DNA from: Adiantum capillus-veneris
Taxonomy: Eukaryota > Streptophyta > Polypodiopsida > Polypodiales > Pteridaceae
Direction: 5' to 3'
Assembly (NCBI GenBank): GCA_014529385.2
Contig: CM043959.1
Coordinates: 16,068,809-16,132,808, forward strand
DNA length: 64,000 bases
Shown here: positions 52,070 through 63,011 of the stretch, in pieces
How positions within the stretch are numbered: the stretch's first letter is position 1
How the letters are laid out: each line of letters opens with the position of its first letter
Notes under the pieces: model-generated
The model's input: only the letters and a program-made list of their open reading frames with translations
Told to the model about the DNA's origin: nothing
The model's database searches: none
Made by a program: the position numbers and the translations under genes

Positions 52070-53019
52070 TGTTGGACGGATACGCCACGACGGACGTCAG
52101 CACAGCGAGAACTCAACTAACATGCAATGTCAGCTAAGGACGAAGCTCAAGGACGAAGCTCGACCCGTAGGCGCGTGGAAGCAAGCATAAGGTGTCAACC
52201 TACACTCGACCGACTCCTAACTAATTCCTACAGAGGTCCCTACCAATTGTCTAAGTCACAGCCTTCAAGAGTGCAAAAGAGGAAACTTCCTACAACGCTT
52301 GCTAGAGCAGAACACCCATCAAACACTTTCGAAACACCATAGAACTTGAAGGAGACCCTATTAATACCTATAGGCCGCTCTCCCTAAGGTCTATGAACCA
52401 AAATCACGACCCAAAACACCCAGTGCAGAAACAAGTAGGATGTCTGGCCAAAATCTTCAAGTCTCCGTTTCCAAAATCTGAAGTGCCTAATGTGTAGTTC
52501 TACTCAATGTGAACGCGTGGATATGCTGCAATGCGAAATCAAATAACGTATACTCACCCAAACAACCGATGAAGCTCGTAGAAGGAGCTCCCAAAGCCAG
52601 ACCGTACGCGCGCAATGTTGGTATCGGCACGTAGCTCTAGTCGGGGGCAACACGCTGAACTTTTCCGCACTCGATTCCGACCACCGTAGCACACGTAGCG
52701 TCAAGACAAGCTCACACTCTCTCTCTCTCGTACACCGTACGCTCACTCACAGACTTCAAACTTATTTTCAAAATGACAAAAGGTTTTTTCATTAAGGTCA
52801 AAAAGTGGTATATATACCTTACAACTTCTCAAACCCTAAAGTTCCAAAATCAACCAATCTACTCAATCTAACTATCAAAACTGGGATACAATCTGGAAAC
52901 TTCTGTAAGTCCCAATATTTACAAGGTGAAAAATCGGGTTTTCCTCAATGAATGAATAATTACAAAAATAATAGTCCACCAAGTAGTTAGATGTCGTGGG
53001 GTGTGTCCAGCTTCTAACA
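52070..53019 (-). repeat. LTR of the second giant Gypsy copy
   Basis: It is about 950 bp. On the minus strand it begins TGTTAGAAGCTGGACACACC and ends GTCCAACA. It is preceded by the PPT AAGGAGGGGGGGA. The palindrome half-site (AGACATCCTACTTG on the minus strand) is at 52,432-52,445. Confidence 0.88.
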
Positions 53020-53070
53020 TCCCCCCCCTCCTTGTTCTTGTCGTCCCCGACATGGCCTGGATCAACTGCT

Positions 53071-56000
53071 TCATCTTATGGTTTCTCGCATCTTTAGCAA
53101 TGATTCGTACCTTGCATGTAGGTTCAACATTGTTGGGCCAAAGATATCTGTGTGCATGGTGAAGAATCCCGTATAAAATGCTTCTTCAAAAGCTTGGAGG
53201 TGATAGGATGGTAGAAACATAATTCTTTGATACAACGCATGTATCACCTCCTTGGAAGGCTGACCTGATAGATCATAAGCACATCTGTACGTTTCCTGGA
53301 AGAAGAATATGCTGTCGGTCACATGGCCTGGCTTGAAGTTCTCGAACACTGCTAGGATGGTTCTGTTGATTTTTCTCATCATAATACATGTAAGGTCAGG
53401 TGAGCCAGTGAACAACTTTATGGCGCCCGTGAGGGTTTTCACCATGTATTGGACACTTATTCTCTCACCTACCTTCACGCCCGGCAGCTTTGGGTAGTTC
53501 AGCCAAGTGGGTTGGGTTCTTTGCAAGATTTCTTGTGCCTTCCACGTCCTAACCCTTGGTAGAGGATAGAAGCTGAGGTTGTCTCTAATATGTTTAGGTG
53601 CCTCTACCAAGTGGATTAGGTATTGTGGGTACTTGGTAAGCCACGCCTTCCTCCACTTTGGCTAAGAATCCACTATGAGCTTAACTCCTTCTGGCCTCGA
53701 GGTGTCTGCATTGTAGAGAGGGACTGTTGGCTCTTCTCTGATTCGCCTGTTTATTGTTGTTGCCTCATATTTCAGCAATGGATATGGGAGAGAGGGTTGA
53801 AGCCACTCGCGCCTGAGATTGCTAGCGTCAATCTTCTGAATTGTCATGGATTTGAAGACCCTCTGCTCCCATTCCAAGGCTTCCTTTGTGCTTTCTCTTA
53901 GCTCTATCTCTATTGCCTTACGCAATTCTTCCTCCTCTTCTTGTGTTAGATCCTGCGGCTCTTGAGAGGATCCTGCTATGCTTTCCTCTTGCATGGGTGT
54001 GTCCACAGGATCTGCCACATTTTCGAGGTCGATGCCCTCATTGGCGACTGGCCCCGAGCTTTCTGCCTCTTCTTGTTGATGGCCTTTCAACTCCTCAATT
54101 TGCCTGAGGAGTGTCTGCTTTTCCGCTTCAGCTTCTCCGCCCATATTCACAAGGAGGTCATTAAGTTCAGCGTTTACTCTTTCCGCCTCCTCAAGCTTTA
54201 TCTTTATGCTCTCCACTTCTTCTTATAGGGCTTTTTGGCTGTCCTCCATTCTTGTTTGCATTGCTATAGAACCTTCAGCCATCATTAACCTCTGCTTTTT
54301 CTCGAGAGTCAGCTCCTTCTGAAGTTCTTGCATCTGCTCTTCATATATTTGACTCTCGGAAATGATTTGAGTCTAGCTCGTAGCTCTAACTCTAGCAGGT
54401 AATGCTTGCAGCCTCTGGATGGTTTGATCTTTGACTTTTAATGGGTCCTTGAGCTCAAGGACTTCATCCAGGCTTGCTTCTTGTTCTATCTGTGCTTTTT
54501 CCTTGGAATTTCTCATGGCCTCTACTTCTTTTGTTTCTTATGCCAGCTGTAGTGTCAAATTATCCCGTTCATTTTCAACATCTCGCAATGACTTGCGGAG
54601 CTGCAGACACTCTTCTTCAGCTGCTTGTATTCTTTTTATTGCTGCCTCATTTGCTTCTTCCTTTGCTTGGCAGTTTTGTAGAGCCGTTGCCAAGCTGGCT
54701 TGGAGGTCTCAGCTTCTCTCTCTTTTTGCCCTTGGCTTTGTGCCTGCAGAGAATCCCTTTCCATCTTGGTCTTTTCTTCTGTGGCCTTTAGAGTTATCAT
54801 TTCTTTCTCTGATGCCATAGATTGTTCTCGTATTCCAGCTAGCTTTTTCATCACCACGTCCCAGTCATCAGAGGGCGGGTGCAAGTCTACCGTGTCAGTA
54901 GCAATTTCTTTTAGCTCCACTAGCCGGATGCCTGGCATCTGTTCTTTACACCCTGTCCTCGCCAAGTCGAATGCGACTGTGGCGGCTTCTTCCCTTGTAT
55001 AGCCTACAGCTAGCAGGTCGAAAAATGCATAATAAGCCTCATCTAGTCCTTTTTGTTCAGACTCAGGCTTGGCCGCTTCCTTTGGCTCAGGTTCTTGCCT
55101 TTGCTCTTGCTCCTCAGCTTGGTTTTCTTCTTGTTTGTCCTCAGCCTCCTTATCTTCTGGTGGAGGGCTGCTACGCGGTGGTGATAGCTGTGGGCTGGGT
55201 TTAGGGCTACATGGTAAAACTGCCGGTTTGCCCTTTAAGTCCCTGTCTGCTTTTGTTTTCCTTTCCCTTTCTTGGCTTTCTTGTTCATCTAGCAGTGTCT
55301 GCCTTATCTGCTCCACTTCCTCCTCGGTGAAAGGGACATGGGGAATGTTTTCCGCTGCAGCATCAAGAATCTCGAAATTCTTGATATAATCTTCAAAGTG
55401 GTCCCTCTGCACTCTTCTTGATGATTTGGACATAGACTCGAGAGATGGCTTCCAGAGTTCGTTTAAATCACCCTTGAGGGATCTTTCTGCTCGGAAACTC
55501 TCCATCAGCCTCTCGAGTCTTGCCGCTTTCTGAGACCTGGTTTCTTTGGCCGGCACTTGAGCAGACTCCTTCTTTCCTTTCTTCTGCTCAGGTTGCTCCT
55601 CTTCAACTGGCTCTAGCCGTCTTTTCAACCTCGTAGCCACCCTTGGTGCTCTTTGTGGCTCATCTTCCTTGTCTTCTTTTACCCTTAGCCAATCATTCTG
55701 AGATGGGGGATCAGGCCACCTTCCTTCAGCGTGTAGTGCTGCATAAACCACCTTGGTTATCATTTCTCCTGGCACTATGTAGGTTGGCTTTTTGTTGCCC
55801 ATTTTTACCAAGCTGTCATGTATGTATGCCGCATAGTTGATTATCTTTGGGGTGCCCTTTGTCATTGCCCGAGTAAACGTTGTGGCAATTGCACCTGGTG
55901 GCATCCTGTACTTCTGTGGCCTCTTCGTGCACATGTGGAAGTACTGGTTGTACAATTGGCTCATGATTGCCACCTTTGGGTTGGCAATGTCTTCAAAGGT

Positions 56001-56507
56001 GTAATTTGCCTTTTTCTCTTTGTACACATTGACTTCATCCCTTCTTTTTGTCACACTGTCTCCCTGATTGGAGAGATCTAGTGCATGGGCTACAACCGGC
56101 TCCGTGATTATGATCTCTGTATCGGGTCTACCTTGCAAATCTATCACCTTGGCCACTCCATCCTCTTTGATGCTTGTTATAAACTCCCATACTCTTTTGA
56201 TGTCCACCCCTGCTGGTATTGCTTCGAAATAGTTATGAAGGTCAATTTTCTCCAAGTAGCCGGCCATTTTGCTTCGTACAAATTCATTGAGCTCTCTTGG
56301 CAGCATTGGTAGCTCTATTACATTGCCTTCATTGTCTTTGAACACTCCTTGGTAGATCTTTAGGTCGTTTGACTCTAACAGATCTTCTTGTATCCAGGTG
56401 CTGGTGGGCTTTAGTGTTCCCACTGGAATGACAAAAGGTTCCACCTCGTCCAGATAATCTTTGATTGTCATTCTTTTCTTCTTTGCCAGTGACTTCGAGG
56501 CTGCCAT
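53071..56507 (-). pseudogene. Extra coding region of the second giant Gypsy copy (fossil, unknown protein)
   Basis: This is the counterpart of 34,516-37,972. It starts at ATG 56,507 (MAASKSLAKKKRMTIKDYLD). Its long N-terminal part is open, including the KRPQKYRMPPGAIATTFTRA segment, a Pro/Glu/Gln-rich linker and the start of the coiled coil. The C-terminal domain (QPTWLNYPKLPGVK, ALYQRIMFLPSYHLQAFEEA) is also well kept. The differences from the first copy are mostly conservative (D/E, K/R, I/V), as expected if the protein was under selection while the lineages diverged. A few breaks are present. Confidence 0.78.
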
Positions 56508-56672
56508 AGATCCTGTTGCACTCAGTAATCCAAAGTTAGCGTTTTTTCGATATTAGCTGCGAAACTGAGTTTTACTTATCCAAATGACTTGAAAATTGAA
56601 ATTATAGCTTAAAAGGAACTTGTGAAGCTGTGCATGTGCTCACAGTGCAAATCTAGCCAAAATTTTTTATCT

Positions 56673-57550
56673 AGACATCCTACACGTAGGATGTCTTTTT
56701 CTTCAGAATTGGTTCATACTTGACATGCAGGTAGTGTAAGGCTCATGGAGCATGGCTATAGGCTTGGATTTGAATTTGGATATCAAAAAGTGGATTTTTG
56801 GGCTGATTCAGGCTTTAGGTCACAATTTGGGTAGAATGTCCATCATAGGTAGCAATTGATGTCCAAATGGGTTGAAAATTGGTATATGGCCTCATTGCAC
56901 CATGGTATTGGCTCCTATGATGTCATTTCTTGCACAGAAGGCTAAATTTATGCTGAAGACATCCTACGCGTAGGATGTCTTTTTCATCAGAATTGCATGA
57001 AACTTGTTCTGTGGGTTGTCCTTGGCCTATGGAACATGGCCATGTTGTTGGATTTGAATTTGGATAAGATTTGATGCTTGTAGGGCTCTGTGAGGTGTTT
57101 TTGGGCTCAAAAAGTGTATCTTGAAGGTGTTGGGGGTCAAGAGTGATTAGAATGGCTTCAAACTTGACATATGGGCTCTTGATGATGAGGTAATTAGATC
57201 TGGAATGACAAAACATCCCTTCCATGCCAAAAAGGTCCATTATACATCCTACGCGTAGGATGTCTTTTTCATCATTTTGACTCCCTGACCACACAAATTG
57301 TTTGTTGATGTGTATGTGAATGTGTTGTGCAAGTTTCATGAGATTTGGACAAGATTTGGTAGGTCAATGGCCCATTATTGCCTATATGCCCTAACTTTGT
57401 GTTTTTCCATGCATATGAGGTCAAATCTGGTCCAAATGTGATGAAACTTGGTGTATGGCTTGTAAATGTCATTCAGAACATGTGCATGACAAAAATTGAT
57501 GAGGTTTGTGCCAAAACGTGCCCTTGAGACATCCTACGCGTAGGATGTCT
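56673..57550 (-). repeat. Palindrome array of the second copy: four palindromes, 284/285/285 steps
   Basis: The same 24-bp palindrome lies at 56,673-56,696 (one change), 56,957-56,980, 57,242-57,265 (one change) and 57,527-57,550. The nearest copy is 166 bp before the ATG of the extra coding region. Array position, copy number and period all match the first copy. Confidence 0.97.
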
Positions 57551-58520
57551 CCTGGTGATTTTTTTTAGTGCTAGTGCTCCTAGTGCTTGCCCTTTGCCCC
57601 CCTAAGTCCCTTTTGAGCCTAATTTCAACAAAAAAGTCAAATGGATAGAGTATAACTCCCTGTGTGGACTTCAGAGCCTCCAAGCCATTTTTTGACTTTT
57701 GGAGTGCTTTTTGGCGATGAAATTTCTCAATGTTGTTCTCCATAGCTTCCCAATCCCTTGGGGATCCTTGCCGTATGGTTTTTGTCGACTTTGGCTTCAC
57801 CGGAGCTCCATTTGGCAATTTGTTGCTCTAGAAGCACCCGTGGTTGCGTTTACATACCTTTGATGATTTGTGGTGGTCTACCACCATAGGACTTGGTTGT
57901 TGATGGTCTAGGAAAGCCGCTCGTGAAGTTTCGTGGCAAACGGACTTGCAGTTTGGCCGCAAGTGCATTTTGACGCTTTGTGTGTCTGATGCCGTTTCTG
58001 AGGTTTAGTGCCGCTTCGGGTCACTTTTTGGTCATGCGGGTCATATGGACTTGTCGATACGGGTCATATGGACTTGTCAAGCATGTTGAGATGCTCCTAC
58101 CCATGAATTTTGGTAGCATTTGGTCGCCGTTTCGCCGATTTCCCATTTGGAGGCCTCTTGCGGGTTTCTGGGAATTAGGGTTTTTCCCGATGGTTTCCCA
58201 CTACCTTTGGCTATCTAGGACTGGTCTCCTAGACTAGGGTAAGCTGTCGATGAAGTCTTGTTGCTTTCGGGTTAGCCGTTAGGCCGCCGTCTCTACTTGC
58301 AGGTCTCTACCGCTCGCTTTGTGTGTGACCTCTACGCTAGTTTTCGCGACATAATGACAAACATGCATGAAAAGCTCAAGGTGGTGAGCCTACCTCTCAT
58401 GTCTGGAGCTGGTCGGGTAGACGTGTGCATCGTAGAAGCTGCTGGAAGGTCGATCCGCTCTAGGTGGCAGAAGCTCTCTCCACAAAGTCAATAGTGAGAA
58501 TGAGCTAAAAATGGGGGAGT

Positions 58521-58923
58521 GCATTTTATTTGCGAGCTTTCAATTTCGAGCTTTTGCAATCAAACCCAATTTTGCAAGCTTTTTGATTTTAGATTTGGAG
58601 CCTTTTCTAACGACACAAAAAATTAATCCAAAACAAAGACATCAAAATATTATACACGACCAAAAAGATCTATAATCTCACAAAAAATTGGCTTAAGATT
58701 TTGAGTCTCTTTTAGCGATACACACCAAAAACATGTACAAGATTCCAAAAGCCCTAATTTTGAGCTTGTACAATTGTCTAGATAGATACCACAAAGCATG
58801 CTTCTCTTACCAAAAGGAGAAATAAAGTCTCATATGTCTAGAAAAGCTACTCCACATCTAATACAAAAGAGAAATCTACTTCAATGCATACCTCTACAGG
58901 GCAATCTCTGAGATTTAGGCTTA
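58521..58923. other. No gene recognised; 3' flank of the transposase-like gene
   Basis: AT-rich DNA without coding capacity. On the minus strand it would be the 3' untranslated side of the gene that ends at 58,924. Confidence 0.4.
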
Positions 58924-61900
58924 CTACACCACAGGCTTTATCTTGCGGGTTTTCCCTAATACAAATGCAAGGTCTATGGGAGTTAGTGCAGGCTGATGAA
59001 TGACCATGTGCTCTTTTGGTTGAAGCCCTAGAATATGTACATACACATAGTATATGTGCTTACATGCCAAAAACGCTTTATGTGTAGATTCTCTCTTCTG
59101 AAAATCGAGACAGGTGCAACTAGGTTCTACCTTAATGTGTACATCATAACAACTCTTTTTCAATATTCAAAAAACTATGTGTTGTTCACTTTCTAATTTC
59201 TCGTCCAAAAACGTTGCAACCATGCTTGCAGCTGACTCCAATCTCTTTTGCCCTTCTTTGGAAATACCATGTCTCCACTTACGCTTCCTGCTACTACTGG
59301 AGCCTCCTTGTGTAAGAGTAGCATTTGTATTGTTCATGCGTCGTAGTGGTGTTGCAAAATCTGCAAATTGAAATCCACTTTGTACCAAGTTGTCACTCTC
59401 TTCCTTTGATAAATTGGTTCCAATATCCACTTGCCAGAAAGTAGGAACAACAGGTGAGAATTTAACTTGCCTCTGTACTTTTTGTGTGTGGCCTACTTCA
59501 TAATTGCAGAACCATATCCACTGTGCAATTGTCTTGTCTTTAAAAGTTCTCTCAGACCAAAAACAAGGAGCAACCATTCCCACATTACGGATTTGTAATT
59601 TGTTACCACAACTTTTCTTCCCTACCATTCCAAAACATTTCCTCATGCAATTGGCTGGCATCCTTTGTAAAGCCCACTCTTCACGGGCAACTTGGACCTC
59701 TTGAATACACCTTGTTGAATTCTCCCCAGGCTGCACTAGAATGCTATCTCCTACTTCACTGTCAGTGACAATATATACTTCTTCATTATCCTCTCTATCA
59801 AAATGTATACTCCGTGGTCTCCCTCTGGTTTTTCGTTGTCTTGCTTCCATTACATATCCAGGTTTATGTGAGCTTGTACCGACTTCACATGTTTTCTTCT
59901 TCCGTTGTACTGTCTCTTTGTCACCTTCCATCACAGGCTCCTCATACAAAGGACTACCAGCAACCAAGCCTTTTAATGTACTCGTAAAATGATTTGGATT
60001 TGGAGATTCTCTGCGTTTGGAACTGGCCATCATTGATTCTATGGAAGGGCCCGTTCCGATGTATCTGCCTGTGGTGTATCCCAATCTTTTTGCACATTGA
60101 ACATATGCATTCGAAACATCACTGACACATGCGTCATAAAGTGAGATTTTACGTTTACCACCTTCACCTGCCAGCCAACTAGCATGGATGCTCTCTGACA
60201 AGTTTATACTTGGAATTTGAGCTCTCTCCCATGGACTCTTACTGACCTATAAATACAAAACAATTAAAACCATATAAATGTAAATCTCTGTTTTCAAGTA
60301 TTGAATAAGAACCAAAAAAATGATTGATATACCATTGTCTCAGCGCTTCCCCAATGGGCAATCCGTTGCTCCCACCAATTAAACCATCTCTCTAAAGCCT
60401 TTTTATTATCCCCTATCACATATTTCACCCACCATTCTCGTATTGTGGAAGCTATACAAGAGGCCTCATTTGTAGTCTTTGCTAAGCGCCATGCTTCACA
60501 CATTTCAATGTGATGCATTTGTCTATCTGTATCGACATGTTTTTTTGTATGTTTTTGTAGACTCTGCTCCCAATGGAAAAGACACGAGTGCTCCCTTCCC
60601 TCCATTACATTATGCCGTTCACCATTGTATACAATTCGTATTGCTAGCCAATTAGCCCCAGCTTCATCAGACATAAATCCAACAAAGTCTGTTGGTTCAT
60701 GCCCACACCTCTCCATAACTGTGTTTAAATTTCTCCAAAACAAGATTTGTGTTTCTTCGTCTTCTTCTTTACATTCACATATTGCAATCACTTGCAATGC
60801 TCCCATGCTGTACACATAGAACAAATAAGTAATAACATGTGTCTTATATCAAACATGCTATCTAACATATTTTTATAAATTCACTTACCCAGGATCATAA
60901 ACCGAGCAGGACATAGTTGCCCATCCTTCAATTCGATGAGTATGATCAAAGTGCACCCAAGCACTACTCAAATCTCCTGTCCCTCCTCGCCTCATTCTAT
61001 TGACTAGTTCAACTCCAGAAGCAGGTCCTTTTGTGGACATTTTGAATACATAACATTTGTCGTTAGGTCCACCTTGGCCTGGAAAACGACTTCCATGAAA
61101 GAATGGAAAAACACACCGTTTCTGTAGCAATAGTATATTGTCGTATCCATCACCAACAACTTGACCCTGTTTAGCTTTCTCATTTGACAAAATACTTTTG
61201 AATCCCCTATTTTGAACAAGGGGCATCATTTCCTCAAGAAAATGGTTAAGCTCTACATCAGTGGCTTCTAAATCATCTTCTTTAGTCAGTGATTGAAATA
61301 GCATTTGACGAGCAACTAACATCTGTACTTTTCTAGGACCCCCCTTCTCAATCTTTAAGACTGTCTTAACAAGATTGCGCACTTTTTCAAGAGCTGCCCT
61401 TCTAGTACCTGGCTGTACATTGTGGTCATGTTCTCCCAAATGGATCACCAAACGTGTTATTGTTGTTTCCTTTGGCATCACATAATAGATCATACACTTG
61501 CAAACATTTGAACAAGTGACCGTTCTGTCACAATAGTGGCAGGTTATTTTAGATTTACCTTCGCTAGCAGGATAGCCCATGCTGATTTGTCTGTCCAGAT
61601 GTCCGTGGAAGAAGGCATCATTGTATTTCCTTTCACCAAGGTAAAAAGGGCATGTCACTCTACAACATTGAAGGCTTCCAAGACAATAACTCAAACGCAC
61701 AGTGCAATCTATGGCCATGTTGGTAGATGCTGGGCGAGACCAAAGTTGACCGTCGTACTTCTACTCTATACCGAGCATCCTTTTATTGTTGTGAATTGGA
61801 GGAAGCTCAAAACAAACATTGCCATTATAAAAATTTCGGAGCTCGTCAACCTTTTTGGGAGTTCCACAAATCTCTAAAAGTTTAGACAACCTACACGATT

Positions 61901-62438
61901 TACCTTTGTCTTTCATCCATGAAATGATGGATATATCCTTTGAATACTCCTGCATTGTATGCTCCACCCCATCTTGTGTGTCTTGAAAGGGTCCTGGTGA
62001 CCTGGTTAGTTCCACTGTCTCCAAAACAACTGTGTCTGTACCTTCATCAATATCAACATTTAAATGTGATGGAGTCGAGCTTTTGTTACATGGTGTAGCG
62101 AACATAAAATAATCACCGACTTCTTCATTTGTTTCTAAACTGTCAGCCACATAGACATAGCCATCTGAATGAAGAATGTGGTGAGCTGAGGACAGAGAAT
62201 GGTCAAGAAGGTAATGCTTTTGATCTTCATGATCCCATCTAGGCAACACATTGACCTTAGTCTCAGAGCTCCCTGTCTGAACAACTGCTTGCAAGCCTTC
62301 AAACTGAATAGAAGGAGGCAATAGGCTTTGAAGAAAATATTCACTAAGTAGAAGCTCTCCATTTCTTAATGACACTCTATAATCCATATGAGCACCATTA
62401 ATCGTCCATGAAAGCATTGCTGTAGTTGTAGATGTCAT
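58924..62438 (-). pseudogene. Mutator-type (MULE) transposase-like gene, three exons, two in-frame stops
   Basis: Exons 62,438-60,889, 60,807-60,333 and 60,246-58,924 join in frame to 1,115 residues. Introns are 81 and 86 bp with GT-AG ends (G|GTAAGTGA...TACAG and G|GTATATC...TATAG). After an unplaced N-terminal 225 residues comes a zinc-finger region of WRKY-GCM1 type (C313-K-C315 ... H337-D-H339). The DDE core follows: D498 (FDHTHRI), D564 (MSDEAGANW) with C592..H595 (CLFHW), and E693 (NLSESIHASW). A SWIM finger (C1052-T-C1054 ... C1070-K-H1072) closes it. These are the marks of MULE transposases and of host proteins derived from them, such as FAR1/FHY3. Stops sit at codon 226 (TAG, 61,761-61,763) and codon 1035 (TGA, 59,167-59,169), the second removing SWIM. 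Both introns and all else are in frame, so it decayed recently or the stops are bypassed. Confidence 0.8.
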
Positions 62439-62796
62439 GTTTGAGACAGACAGGGAGGAATAATACTTGAGGTAAAAAAATTAACGAAAAGAGAAGGAAG
62501 AGAATGTGCATAAGGTACAAAGAAAGTGTAAAAGCATGCAACTGCAAAAAGTTATTGCTGCGTTCATTGAAAACTGTTCGAAATTTAATTCATTCATTGA
62601 AAACTGTTCTAAATAGATTTGGAATATTCACTCTTTAAGATATGCACAGTCATAGCCATTAAGATACATTTGAATCAGCATGTTGTCAATCCATCTGTTC
62701 ACCTATCGAGCTTTCAAAATCTCCCCTAATACGCGCATATTAAAAAAATGAACATAGGAGTTATAAAATATACGATGTTTTAAAAATTATTTATAA

Positions 62797-62804
<8 letters not shown>
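62439..62804. other. Upstream flank of the transposase-like gene
   Basis: AT-rich. The phrase TTCATTGAAAACTGTTC occurs twice (62,565 and 62,592) in a short local duplication. I could not identify terminal inverted repeats. Confidence 0.4.

Positions 62805-62876
<72 letters not shown>
62805..62876. repeat. (TA)n microsatellite, 72 bp
   Basis: This is an uninterrupted TA tract, followed by degenerate TATAGTATA DNA to about 63,010. Confidence 0.97.
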
Positions 62877-62879
<3 letters not shown>

Positions 62880-63011
62880 TATAGTTTTTTATATAGTATA
62901 GAGTATATTTTTTTATATTCCCAATTAAGTGCTTTAAAATTAAAATGGACATAGTATAGTATATATAGAATATATGGTATTTAAGTATATAGTATATATA
63001 GTTACATTACA

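Larger units (their letters stand above)
52070..58520 (-). mobile_element. Second giant Gypsy copy, 3' half, inverted
   Basis: Read on the minus strand it runs from about 58,520 (matching 32,120 of the first copy) through a single 403-bp unit, the palindrome array, the extra coding region, the PPT and the LTR at 53,019-52,070. Protein identity to the first copy in the extra coding region is roughly 70%, so this is a diverged subfamily, not a recent duplicate. Gag-pol and the other LTR are not in the window. To the left of 58,520 in element order lies the transposase-like gene. Confidence 0.88.

Noticed and set aside
61721-61764. A 42-bp intron removing the TAG at codon 226
   Set aside because: GT...AG bases exist and it would be in frame, but 42 bp is below the usual plant intron minimum and the two real introns are 81 and 86 bp.
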